A stretch of 8,049 nucleotides of DNA from Bacteroidota bacterium. Its GTDB lineage: Bacteria; Bacteroidota; Bacteroidia; Chitinophagales; Chitinophagaceae. The stretch spans positions 1 through 8,049 of the forward strand of contig JAEWJV010000125.1 of the NCBI GenBank assembly GCA_023386395.1, given 5' to 3'. The translations under genes and the position numbers were made by a program. Below are positions 1 through 6,912 of this stretch, piece by piece (position 1 is the stretch's first letter; every line of letters begins with the position of its first letter). The notes under the pieces are model-generated. The model was given only the letters and a program-made list of their open reading frames with translations. It was not told where the DNA came from and made no database searches.

Positions 1-2
1 CC

Positions 3-887
3 CAAATGCAGATCAACAATAACGCGGCGCTGCAAAATACAGTGGGCAAACAAACGGCCATGGCCGATGTGGAAAGCCAGTTTAAGGAAGCCGAACGCAT
101 TTATAACCTGAACAAAGACCTCTACGCCAAAAAGGCAATTGGTTCGCAGGATTTTAAAAAGGCGGAAAACGACTATAATTATTATTTGCAAAAAAAGAAG
201 CTTACTGAACAAATTCTGCAGCAGGATTCTGCTTCCAGGGAACAGCAGGCAAAACAAGACAGGCAATCTTACAAAGGTTCTCAGGAAGCCCTGGAAATAA
301 TGCAAAAAAAGGTGGGTGATTTAATTGTGCGTGCCCCGGTTGACGGCCAGTTAACTTCTTTAGATGCAGAAGTGGGCCAGAATAAAAACAAGGGTGAACG
401 GTTAGGGCAAATAGATGTAATGGGCGGTTATAAAGTACGTGTGGATGTGGACGAGCATTATATTTCAAGGATTTATACCGGCCTGCGCGGCACCTTCACT
501 TTTGCCGACAGCAATTATGTGCTTGAAATAAAGAAAGTTTATACACAGGTAACGAATGGCCGCTTCCAGGTAGATATGGAATTTGTGGGCAAAGTGCCAA
601 AGGGCATCCGCCGCGGACAAACCCTGCAGATATTACTGGCATTAAGCGATGAACGCACAGCCGTACTATTGCCACAAGGTGGTTTCTATCAGCAAACCGG
701 CGGTAACTGGATATTTAAAGTAAGTGAAGATGGCAGCAGGGCTTACCGCGTAGACATTCAGCTGGGCAATAAAAACACAGACTACTATGAAGTGCTAAGC
801 GGTTTACAACCCGGCGATAAAGTAGTTACATCAAGCTATGAGAATTATGGCACAGATATGCAGGAGCTGGTGCTGAAAGGCAAGTAG
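3..887 (+). CDS. HlyD/MacA-type periplasmic adaptor (membrane fusion protein) of an ABC efflux system, 5'-truncated by the window edge
   Basis: This is the C-terminal part of a periplasmic adaptor that would link an inner-membrane ABC permease to an outer-membrane TolC-like channel. The frame is open to the left edge (a Gln codon precedes the Met at 6), so that Met is probably internal; the signal or anchor segment and first lipoyl half are missing. Counting from that Met, residues about 15-102 are charged, Gln/Lys-rich and helical, as expected of the alpha-hairpin. DLIVRAPVDGQLTSL (105-119) followed by GERLGQID (130-137) is the returning lipoyl half. A beta-barrel region (about 142-215) and a membrane-proximal domain (about 216-285, with LQPGD at 267-271) follow. 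An ATPase and permeases lie downstream on the same strand, which favours an ABC-type over an RND-type partner. The family call is strong; the substrate is unknown. Confidence 0.9.
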   Translation, partial: QMQINNNAALQNTVGKQTAMADVESQFKEAERIYNLNKDLYAKKAIGSQDFKKAENDYNYYLQKKKLTEQILQQDSASREQQAKQDRQSYKGSQEALEIMQKKVGDLIVRAPVDGQLTSLDAEVGQNKNKGERLGQIDVMGGYKVRVDVDEHYISRIYTGLRGTFTFADSNYVLEIKKVYTQVTNGRFQVDMEFVGKVPKGIRRGQTLQILLALSDERTAVLLPQGGFYQQTGGNWIFKVSEDGSRAYRVDIQLGNKNTDYYEVLSGLQPGDKVVTSSYENYGTDMQELVLKGK

Positions 888-1005
888 CTATCAGTACATG
901 CACGACTCCTTTGCCAGAAATTAAAAGATTCAAGGTTTCGCATAACAGATAGTTTAAAAGATTAAAAAAATTAATTAAAAATAAATATTATTAATGTCTT
1001 CCCAG

Positions 1006-1033
1006 GCTGATTTCTGATAGCTGAAAGCTGACA
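1006..1033 (+). repeat. Degenerate GCTGA heptad tandem repeat upstream of the ATPase gene
   Basis: Four imperfect units are read in a row: GCTGATTT, CTGATA, GCTGAAA, GCTGACA. They end 19 nt before the ATPase start codon, at the right end of a 165-nt gap (888-1052). The rest of that gap is strongly AT-rich at about 950-995 and carries a 10-nt direct repeat, TTAAAAGATT, at 921-930 and 954-963. I recall similar GCTGAnA runs in intergenic DNA of this phylum, but that is memory rather than a search. No role is assigned. Confidence 0.45.
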
Positions 1034-1052
1034 ACTTCTAAAACAACCAAAC

Positions 1053-1730
1053 ATGATAAAGATTTCAGAACTCGAAAAAGTTTACCGCACCGAAGAAGTA
1101 GAAACCGTTGCGCTGAATAAATTATCCTTCGAAGTAAAGGATGGTGAATTTGTTGCCGTGATGGGCCCTTCAGGCTGTGGCAAATCTACACTGCTTAATA
1201 TTCTTGGCCTGCTCGATGACCCTGATGCCGGCAGCTTTTTATTCAACCAGATTGAAGTGGCACATTTTAACGAACGCAAACGTGCCGATCTGCGCAAGCA
1301 CAATATAGGCTTCGTGTTCCAGAGCTTTAATTTGATTGATGAATTAACAGTATTTGAAAATGTTGAGCTGCCATTGATTTATACAGGCGTTAAAACCGCT
1401 GAAAGAAAAAAACGCGTAGAAGAAGTATTGGATAAAGTGCAGATCATGCATCGCCGCAATCACTATCCGCAGCAGTTATCAGGCGGCCAGCAACAGCGTG
1501 TGGCCGTAGCAAGAGCTGTTGTAAACCATCCTAAATTAATTCTTGCGGATGAGCCTACTGGTAACCTCGATTCAAATAATGGTAACGACGTAATGCAACT
1601 GCTTACAGAATTAAATGAACAGGGTACAACCATTGTAATGGTTACACACAGCGAGCATGATGCACGTTACAGCCACCGCATTATCCGCATGCTGGATGGA
1701 CAAACGGTTACAGAGAATATATTGATATAA
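1053..1730 (+). CDS. ABC transporter ATP-binding protein, MacB/LolD type
   Basis: This is the cytoplasmic ATPase that would power the neighbouring FtsX-like permeases. All nucleotide-binding elements are intact in the 225 residues: Walker A GPSGCGKST (38-46), Q-loop Gln90 in FVFQSFNLI, signature LSGGQQQR (142-149), Walker B LILADEP (162-168) with catalytic Glu167, D-loop NLDS (171-174) and H-loop His199 in VTHS. The length and the LSGGQQQR/ADEPTGNLDS wording fit the LolD/MacB/FtsE subfamily of stand-alone ATPases; there is no fused membrane domain, unlike Escherichia coli MacB. The ATG at 1053 gives the family's usual N-terminus (MIKISELEKVY). It is preceded by an A/C-rich stretch without a Shine-Dalgarno sequence, which is normal for Bacteroidota. 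It sits 165 nt after the adaptor gene and 118 nt before the first permease, probably in the same transcription unit. A lolD symbol is not justified because the substrate is unknown. Confidence 0.96.
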   Translation: MIKISELEKVYRTEEVETVALNKLSFEVKDGEFVAVMGPSGCGKSTLLNILGLLDDPDAGSFLFNQIEVAHFNERKRADLRKHNIGFVFQSFNLIDELTVFENVELPLIYTGVKTAERKKRVEEVLDKVQIMHRRNHYPQQLSGGQQQRVAVARAVVNHPKLILADEPTGNLDSNNGNDVMQLLTELNEQGTTIVMVTHSEHDARYSHRIIRMLDGQTVTENILI

Positions 1731-1740
1731 AAGCCTATCC

Positions 1741-1764
1741 AAACCTTCCTAAAGGGAAGGCTTT
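1741..1764 (+). repeat. Short hairpin 10 nt after the ATPase stop codon
   Basis: CCTTCC (1744-1749) pairs perfectly with GGAAGG (1755-1760) across a 5-nt loop. AA (1741-1742) can add pairs with TT (1762-1763) past one A-C mismatch. Only TTT follows the stem, so it is a weak candidate for an intrinsic terminator and could instead be an mRNA 3'-end or processing element. It resembles the hairpin family in this and the next gap only loosely, through its CCTTCC/GGAAGG arms. Confidence 0.55.
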
Positions 1765-1810
1765 GCAAGCCACAAAGTATCTACCAAGGTTAAATTATCC
1801 ACGTTCTAAA

Positions 1811-1847
1811 AAGTCCTCTCTTTTGGAGCGGATTTAGGAGAGGCTGC
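1811..1847 (+). repeat. Hairpin element, copy 1, directly before the first permease start
   Basis: CCTCTC (1815-1820) is complementary to GAGAGG (1838-1843), with a 17-nt loop. The element aligns without gaps to 4283-4319, upstream of the second permease, at 25 of 37 positions by hand count. Its right part (1822-1847) also aligns with 4223-4248 at 20 of 26. The right arm is the purine-rich stretch that would act as ribosome binding site for the first permease. The placement suggests a REP-like intergenic element recruited into the 5' leader, or a regulatory leader duplicated with the genes. Confidence 0.6.
1836..1843 (+). promoter_or_regulatory. Shine-Dalgarno-like site of the first permease, inside the hairpin arm
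   Basis: AGGAGAGG ends 5 nt before the ATG at 1849, a good position for pairing with the 16S rRNA 3' end. It supports this ATG as the start. It is also the right arm of the hairpin at 1815-1843, so folding would hide it. Shine-Dalgarno use is uncommon in Bacteroidota, so the complementarity may be a by-product of the repeat. Confidence 0.5.
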
Positions 1848-1848
1848 C

Positions 1849-4200
1849 ATGTTTAACAATTATCTTAAAATAGCCTGGCGCAATTTACGGCGCAGTAAAG
1901 GCTTCACAGTTATTAATATTCTTGGGCTTACCATTGGTATTACCTGCACGATACTTATTTTATTGTGGGTTCAGGATGAACTTACGTACGATAAGTTTCA
2001 AAAAAACTATGATAATATTTACCAGGTTATTGCCAACCGCGATTTTAACAACCAGGTTTTTACAGACAGGAGTATGGCGTTGCCGCTTGCCGATGCACTT
2101 GAAAAAAACCTTCCGCAGATAAAACATGCGGTAGTTACAACATACCCTCAACAAAATCTGCTTGCTTATAACAATAATAAAATAAAAAAAGAAGGCTATT
2201 ATGTAAGCGATCATTTCTTTGATATTTTTTCCTGGCAGTTTGTAAAAGGCAATGCTGCAACAGCTTTAAAAGATCCTAACTCTATTATACTTACCGAAGA
2301 TGCTGCAAAGGCATTTTTTGGAGATGCCAATCCTATTAATAAACTGCTTACCATTGATAATAACCAGTCGGTTAAAGTGGCTGCAATAGTTAAACAGGCC
2401 CCCGCCAATTCTACTTTCCGGTTCGACTGGATAATGCCCTTCAATTATAACGACCCTGATACAAAAGCCTCCATGAACGAATGGGTAAATTCTTCATGGA
2501 ACGTGTTTATACAGGCAGTGCCCGGCGCCGATACGGCTTTATTGAACAAAGACATCACCAAAATAAAAAGATCGCATGGCCATGATGAGATCAGCAGCTA
2601 CTTTGCTTTTCCCATGAGCCGCTGGCATTTGTACAGCGATTTTGAAAACGGCAAAAACACCGGCGGCATGATTGAATACGCGCGGCTGTTTTCTATTATT
2701 GCAGTTATTATCCTGCTGATTGCCTGCATTAATTTTATGAACCTTTCTACTGCAAGAAGCGAAAAACGGGCAAAAGAAGTTGGCATAAGAAAAACGCTGG
2801 GGTCAAACAAAAAACAGTTAATCTTCCAGTTTTACTGTGAGTCATTTATTATAACCCTGATTGCTTTTGTTCTTGCGCTTATTGCGGTTGTCTTATTGCT
2901 GCCATCATTCAACGTGATGATTGATAAACATCTTTCCTTAAATATCATACAGCCTGCATTCTGGATAATGGCCTTCAGCATTATTTTGTTTACTGCTTTT
3001 ATTGCCGGCAGTTATCCCGCATTATATCTTTCTTCCTTCAATCCTGTAAAGGTTTTAAAGGTCACCATCATTTCCGGAAAAAAAACAATTTTGCCAAGGC
3101 ATATACTTGTTGTTTCGCAGTTTGTAATTTCTATATTACTTATATCTGCAACCATTATTGTTTACCAGCAGATACAACATACAAAAGACCGTGATATGGG
3201 GTATAATCCCAACGGCCTTGTAATGATTCCTTCTACACCTGATGTTGACAAAAACTTCTCAGTTATAAAACAGCAGTTACTTACATCGGGTATTATAACC
3301 AGCGTTACAAGAACATCATCACCAATCACTGAAGTTTGGTGGAATACAGGAGCGCCGGATTATGATGGAAAACCTGCAAATGCCAATATTATTATGGGCG
3401 GCCTGGCAACCGATGTGGATTTTGCAAAAACAATGAATGTAAAGCTGTTGCAGGGGCACGATTTTACAGGAACGCCTGCCGATTCAACCTCGATGATATT
3501 GAACAAAGCGGCAGTAGATGCAATGAAGCTGAAGAACCCGGTTGGCATGCAGATGCGTTATGGCAAAACCTATACGGTAATTGGTGTAACAGATAACGTA
3601 ATTATGACATCGCCGTTTGAACCGGCGTACCCGATGCTGACGGTTTATGATGGAAGCAGTTCCAGCATGGCTACTATGCGTATAAAAAAAGGAGTGCCTG
3701 CACAAAAAGCGATTGCATTATTGGAAACAGTATTTAAAAAATATAATCCTTCGGTGCCGTTTGAATACAAATTTGTGGACCAGGAGTTTCAAAAGAAATT
3801 TATAACGGAAGAATTAATTGGAAAGCTCTCGAATATTTTTTCTGTGCTGGCCATTTTTATTTGCTGTCTTGGCCTTGCGGGGCTGGCATCATTTACTATA
3901 GAAAAACGTTTTCGCGAAATAGGCGTGCGCAAAGTGCTGGGCGCAAGCATTCAGCAATTGCTGGTGCTTATTTCAAAAGAATTTTTAAAGCTTGTTATAA
4001 TTGCTTTTGTAATTGCTGCGCCTCTCACATATTGGCTGATGAGCAACTGGCTGCATAATTATAATTATCGCATTACTATACACCTGTGGCTTTTTGCTAT
4101 AGTTGGAATTACCATGCTGGCATTAACCTTAATTGTGGTGAGTTTAAATACAATAAGGGCAGCAACAGCAAACCCGGTGAAGAGCCTGAGAACGGAATAA
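1849..4200 (+). CDS. FtsX/MacB-like ABC transporter permease, two-half (8-TM) form, paralogue 1
   Basis: This inner-membrane permease of the type VII (mechanotransmission) ABC group has 783 residues in two repeated halves. A cytoplasmic prefix (MFNNYLKIAWRNLRRSKGFT) leads to TM1 (about 19-41). A MacB-type periplasmic domain (about 45-275) includes FFDIF (123-127). TM2 (about 278-299) runs into the FtsX coupling motif EVGIRKTLGS (310-319), then TM3 (about 331-352) and TM4 (about 370-395). The second half has TM5 (about 418-440), a second periplasmic domain (about 445-655), TM6 (about 660-683), EIGVRKVLGAS (690-700), TM7 (about 713-733) and TM8 (about 745-767). It ends NPVKSLRTE. Membrane positions are estimated by eye. 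Because both halves sit on one chain, it could replace the usual permease dimer, as in the YbbP-type arrangement. The AGGAG site just upstream supports the start. The substrate is unknown. Confidence 0.95.
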   Translation: MFNNYLKIAWRNLRRSKGFTVINILGLTIGITCTILILLWVQDELTYDKFQKNYDNIYQVIANRDFNNQVFTDRSMALPLADALEKNLPQIKHAVVTTYPQQNLLAYNNNKIKKEGYYVSDHFFDIFSWQFVKGNAATALKDPNSIILTEDAAKAFFGDANPINKLLTIDNNQSVKVAAIVKQAPANSTFRFDWIMPFNYNDPDTKASMNEWVNSSWNVFIQAVPGADTALLNKDITKIKRSHGHDEISSYFAFPMSRWHLYSDFENGKNTGGMIEYARLFSIIAVIILLIACINFMNLSTARSEKRAKEVGIRKTLGSNKKQLIFQFYCESFIITLIAFVLALIAVVLLLPSFNVMIDKHLSLNIIQPAFWIMAFSIILFTAFIAGSYPALYLSSFNPVKVLKVTIISGKKTILPRHILVVSQFVISILLISATIIVYQQIQHTKDRDMGYNPNGLVMIPSTPDVDKNFSVIKQQLLTSGIITSVTRTSSPITEVWWNTGAPDYDGKPANANIIMGGLATDVDFAKTMNVKLLQGHDFTGTPADSTSMILNKAAVDAMKLKNPVGMQMRYGKTYTVIGVTDNVIMTSPFEPAYPMLTVYDGSSSSMATMRIKKGVPAQKAIALLETVFKKYNPSVPFEYKFVDQEFQKKFITEELIGKLSNIFSVLAIFICCLGLAGLASFTIEKRFREIGVRKVLGASIQQLLVLISKEFLKLVIIAFVIAAPLTYWLMSNWLHNYNYRITIHLWLFAIVGITMLALTLIVVSLNTIRAATANPVKSLRTE

Positions 4201-4204
4201 GCGG

Positions 4205-4243
4205 CTCTCACAAACCCTTTTCTTTGGAATGGGTTTATGAGAG
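4205..4243 (+). repeat. Strong 13-bp hairpin 4 nt after the first permease stop codon
   Basis: CTCTCACAAACCC (4205-4217) pairs with GGGTTTATGAGAG (4231-4243) at 12 of 13 positions, with one C-A mismatch and a 13-nt loop. No T-tract follows (ATTGCATTAT), so it does not meet the intrinsic-terminator pattern. It may stabilise or define the 3' end of the permease mRNA. The loop and right arm, extended to 4248, match the hairpin element at 1822-1847 at 20 of 26 positions, including TTTGGA, TTTA and GAGAG. Confidence 0.7.
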
Positions 4244-4282
4244 ATTGCATTATATAAACAACATTACTTAATCACGCTCTGA

Positions 4283-4319
4283 AAATCCTTCCCTTGGGGA
4301 ATGATTTAGGAGGGGCTTA
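4283..4319 (+). repeat. Hairpin element, copy 2, before the second permease start
   Basis: This aligns without gaps to 1811-1847 at 25 of 37 positions, with GATTTAGGAG identical (4303-4312). TCCTTCC (4286-4292) can pair with GGAGGGG (4309-4315) over seven positions including two G-T (G-U in RNA) pairs, so the fold is kept although the arm sequences differ from copy 1. A competing local hairpin, TTCCC/GGGAA (4289-4293 with 4297-4301), would leave the purine-rich arm exposed. Confidence 0.55.
4308..4315 (+). promoter_or_regulatory. Purine-rich Shine-Dalgarno-like arm before the second permease
   Basis: AGGAGGGG lies 13 nt before the ATG at 4329, longer than the ideal spacing, so its use as a ribosome binding site is less certain than for the first permease. 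It forms the right arm of the second hairpin copy. No nearer Shine-Dalgarno sequence is visible; the intervening stretch is CTTACAGAAAGCT. Confidence 0.35.
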
Positions 4320-4328
4320 CAGAAAGCT

Positions 4329-6698
4329 ATGCTAAACAACTTTTTCAAAATTGCATTGAGAAACCTTTGGAAAAACAAAGGCTTTTCATTCAGTATTATC
4401 GCGGGGCTTGCTGTGGGTATGGCAAGCGCCATACTCATTTTATTATGGATACAAAATGAAATGAGCCATGATAAATTCTATGCAAAAGCAGACAGGATTT
4501 ATACCTTAAACAACCGCGATAAATTCAACGGTGAATTATGGGCCTGGAATAACACTCCTAAAATTTTGGCGCCCACAATAAAGCACGAATTCCCCGATGT
4601 TGAAGAAGCCGTTCGTTATAACCAGGCAACTTTTTTATTTACAGTTGGCGATAAGCATTTAAATATTCGTGGTGCATTTAGTGATTCCGGTTTCTTCCGT
4701 GTGTTTGATTTTCCTTTTATAAAAGGCAATGCCAATAATGCATTAGATAAAATCAACAGTATTGTTATCACAGAAGATTTATCAAAAAAATTATTCGGCA
4801 ACGATGATGCATTTGGCAAGGTTATTAAAATTGACAGCTCCGATTATTTTACAGTAACCGGTGTAATGAAAAACCTGCCTAATAATACAAGCTTCGATTT
4901 TGAATATTTATTGCCTTGGGCTTACATGAAAAAAATTGGCTGGAGCGATGAATACTGGGGCAATAATTCGGTAAGAAGTTATGTATTGTTAAAGCCGAAT
5001 GTAAAGCAGGCCGATTTTGACAGGAAGATTAAAAATGTAACCATCGATCACACAAAAAACGGTGAAGACCCGTCCACCACGCAGGTGTTTACACAGTTGT
5101 TTAAAGACCGCTGGCTATACTCCAAATCAGTAAATGGCCAGTATGTTGGCGGCAGGATTGAAACAGTGAAATTGTTCTTTATCATTGCCGCATTCATTCT
5201 TTTAATTGCCTGCATCAACTTTATGAATTTAAGCACGGCACGCAGTGAAAAGCGGGCGAAAGAAGTAGGCATACGCAAGGTAGCCGGCGCTTATAAATCA
5301 TCGCTGGTAAGCCAGTTCATCGGCGAAAGCATTTTCCTTGCTTTCCTGGCATTTATGTTGGCGGTTATTATTGTTGAAATAAGTTTACCGGGCTTCAATC
5401 ATCTTGTTGATAAAAAATTATATATCGATTTCAGTAATGCTTACTTCTGGTTGTTTGCGGTAGGCTTTATTATATTCACCGGCGTACTGGCGGGCAGCTA
5501 TCCTGCATTTTATCTTTCTTCATTCAAACCTGTAAGTGTATTAAAAGGCACGTTTAAAGCCAGTCATGCATTGGTAACACCACGAAAAGTATTGGTTGTT
5601 TTACAGTTCACTTTTGCCATAGCCTTAATTATATGCACCATTATTGTTGGCAGGCAGATTAATTATGCGCAGGCACGCGACGCCGGTTATGTGCGGGATA
5701 AACTGGTTTATACTTACATACAGGGCGATGTTGAAAGACATTATGATTTGATAAGAAATGAGTTGCTGAGCAGTAGCGCCGCTGTGGCTGTCACCAAATC
5801 TATGAGCCCGATCACGCAACGGTGGAGTGATAGCTGGGGCTGGAAATGGGATGGCTCTACGGGTGCAGATGATAAAACAGATTTTGTGATGATGGGTGCC
5901 GACGCAGATTTTGCAAAAACAATGGGTATTAAATTAGTGGAAGGCAGGGATATAGATGTGTATAAATATGCCACGGATTCCACGGCTGCTTTACTTAACG
6001 AATCTGCAGTTAAAATTATGCGGTTAAAACATACTGTGGGCGCTGTAATTAAAGGCCAGGGTGTGGACTGGCATGTGGTAGGTGTAATGAAAGACTTTAT
6101 TTACGAATCGCCTTATGAAAAGGTGAGCCAGTTAATTGTGATGGGGCCAAAGTCATGGTTCAATATCATTCACTTTAAATTAAATCCTGCCAATTCCACA
6201 GAGAAAAATTTAAAGCTTGCAGAAGACGTATTTAAAAAATATAACCCACAATATCCTTCCACATTCAATTTTGCAGATGAAGGGTATGCATTAAAATTCC
6301 AGGAAGAAAAACGTATTGGCACATTGGCGGCTTTATTTGCAGGCTTAACCATTTTTATTTCATGCCTGGGTTTATTTGGTCTTGCAACTTATATGGCCGA
6401 AAACCGCATAAAAGAAATTGGCGTGCGCAAAGTACTGGGCGCATCGGTAACGAGTATTACCACTTTATTATCCAAAGACTTTTTAAAGCTGGTTATTATT
6501 TCAATAGTGATTGCAACACCAATAGCGTGGTGGGCCATGTATGAATGGCTTAGCAATTATACTTATAAGATAGGCATTGAATGGTGGGTATTTATTGCAG
6601 CAGGCTTACTATCTGTTGTTATTGCATTGCTCACTATAAGCTACCAGGCTATAAAAGCGGCAATTGCCAATCCATCAAAATCGCTGCGCACGGAGTAG
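4329..6698 (+). CDS. FtsX/MacB-like ABC transporter permease, two-half (8-TM) form, paralogue 2
   Basis: This is a 789-residue tandem paralogue of the preceding permease with the same order of parts. The prefix is MLNNFFKIALRNLWKNKGFS, with TM1 at about 19-41. The first MacB-type periplasmic domain (about 45-277) contains FFRVFDFPFIKGN (122-134). TM2 (about 280-301) is followed by EVGIRKVAGA (312-321), TM3 and TM4 (about 333-355 and 372-395). Then come TM5 (about 420-441), a second periplasmic domain (about 445-660), TM6 (about 665-689), EIGVRKVLGAS (696-706), and TM7 and TM8 (about 718-738 and 750-772). It ends NPSKSLRTE. Residues 291-317 are identical to 289-315 of paralogue 1, while the periplasmic domains differ much more. 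It would couple to the upstream ATPase, the only one in view. Shared or divided substrate choice with its neighbours is inference. Confidence 0.95.
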   Translation: MLNNFFKIALRNLWKNKGFSFSIIAGLAVGMASAILILLWIQNEMSHDKFYAKADRIYTLNNRDKFNGELWAWNNTPKILAPTIKHEFPDVEEAVRYNQATFLFTVGDKHLNIRGAFSDSGFFRVFDFPFIKGNANNALDKINSIVITEDLSKKLFGNDDAFGKVIKIDSSDYFTVTGVMKNLPNNTSFDFEYLLPWAYMKKIGWSDEYWGNNSVRSYVLLKPNVKQADFDRKIKNVTIDHTKNGEDPSTTQVFTQLFKDRWLYSKSVNGQYVGGRIETVKLFFIIAAFILLIACINFMNLSTARSEKRAKEVGIRKVAGAYKSSLVSQFIGESIFLAFLAFMLAVIIVEISLPGFNHLVDKKLYIDFSNAYFWLFAVGFIIFTGVLAGSYPAFYLSSFKPVSVLKGTFKASHALVTPRKVLVVLQFTFAIALIICTIIVGRQINYAQARDAGYVRDKLVYTYIQGDVERHYDLIRNELLSSSAAVAVTKSMSPITQRWSDSWGWKWDGSTGADDKTDFVMMGADADFAKTMGIKLVEGRDIDVYKYATDSTAALLNESAVKIMRLKHTVGAVIKGQGVDWHVVGVMKDFIYESPYEKVSQLIVMGPKSWFNIIHFKLNPANSTEKNLKLAEDVFKKYNPQYPSTFNFADEGYALKFQEEKRIGTLAALFAGLTIFISCLGLFGLATYMAENRIKEIGVRKVLGASVTSITTLLSKDFLKLVIISIVIATPIAWWAMYEWLSNYTYKIGIEWWVFIAAGLLSVVIALLTISYQAIKAAIANPSKSLRTE

Positions 6699-6704
6699 TT
6701 TGTC

Positions 6705-6750
6705 TGAACGGATATTTGAGTAGATTACAAGATTACCAGGATTATAAAGT
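6705..6750 (+). repeat. Short degenerate GATTA repeats in the gap before the third permease
   Basis: GATTA recurs at 6723, 6731 and 6740 (units AGATTACA, AGATTACC, AGGATTATA), preceded by a GGATA near 6709. This lies in the 214-nt gap 6699-6912, which has no supportable gene and none of the hairpin elements found in the two earlier gaps. The motif resembles GGATTACA-type dispersed intergenic repeats I associate with Bacteroidota genomes, an impression I could not check. Confidence 0.3.
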
Positions 6751-6840
6751 ACATAGTTTTTAAACAGCAGATGCCATGAAAATATATTGTACAAGGGAGT
6801 GACACAACCGTGATGCCACGAAGAACGTAGCTGATAACAT

Positions 6841-6900
6841 AAAATTAAAAATTCAAAATAGTCGTCCCACCCCTGACTTTGATTTTTTGATTTACAATTT
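6841..6900 (+). repeat. AT-rich imperfect inverted repeat before the third permease
   Basis: Complementary blocks occur in mirrored order around a GC-rich centre (TCCCACCCC, 6864-6873): AAATT (6842-6846) with AATTT (6896-6900), TCAAAA (6853-6858) with TTTTGA (6885-6890), and GTC (6861-6863) with GAC (6875-6877). The blocks are separated by mismatches and bulges. It ends 12 nt before the third permease start. In DNA this AT-rich some of the pairing is expected by chance. Confidence 0.3.
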
Positions 6901-6912
6901 AAAACTGCCTTT

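Noticed and set aside
202..468. 88-codon open frame on the - strand inside the adaptor gene
   Set aside because: It lies fully antisense to a well-supported coding region, and its translation looks like no protein family I know. The other short - strand frames inside the ATPase and permease genes (for example 1082-1303, 1960-2214, 5048-5278, 7143-7403, 7794-8039) were rejected for the same reason.
909..940. Bacteroidota-type promoter (TTTG ... TAnnTTTG) upstream of the ATPase
   Set aside because: TTTG is present at 910-913, but the sequence at the expected -7 position (AAGGTTTC) misses key bases. No gap in the window has both boxes at suitable spacing.
1741..1847. CRISPR-like or attenuator arrangement from repeated hairpins
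   Set aside because: There are only two hairpins per gap, with no regular spacers, and no leader peptide or alternative anti-terminator pairing that I can support.
4205..4243. Intrinsic terminator after permease 1
   Set aside because: The stem is strong, but ATTGCATTAT follows rather than a T-tract, so it is kept only as a hairpin.
4086..4271. 61-codon + strand frame running from the end of permease 1 into the gap
   Set aside because: It is an out-of-frame shadow of the permease C-terminus that continues through the hairpin. It has no ribosome binding site and no recognisable protein features.
6581..6763. 60-codon + strand frame across the end of permease 2
   Set aside because: It is mostly an out-of-frame reading of the permease gene, with a Cys/Tyr-rich composition typical of wrong-frame translation.
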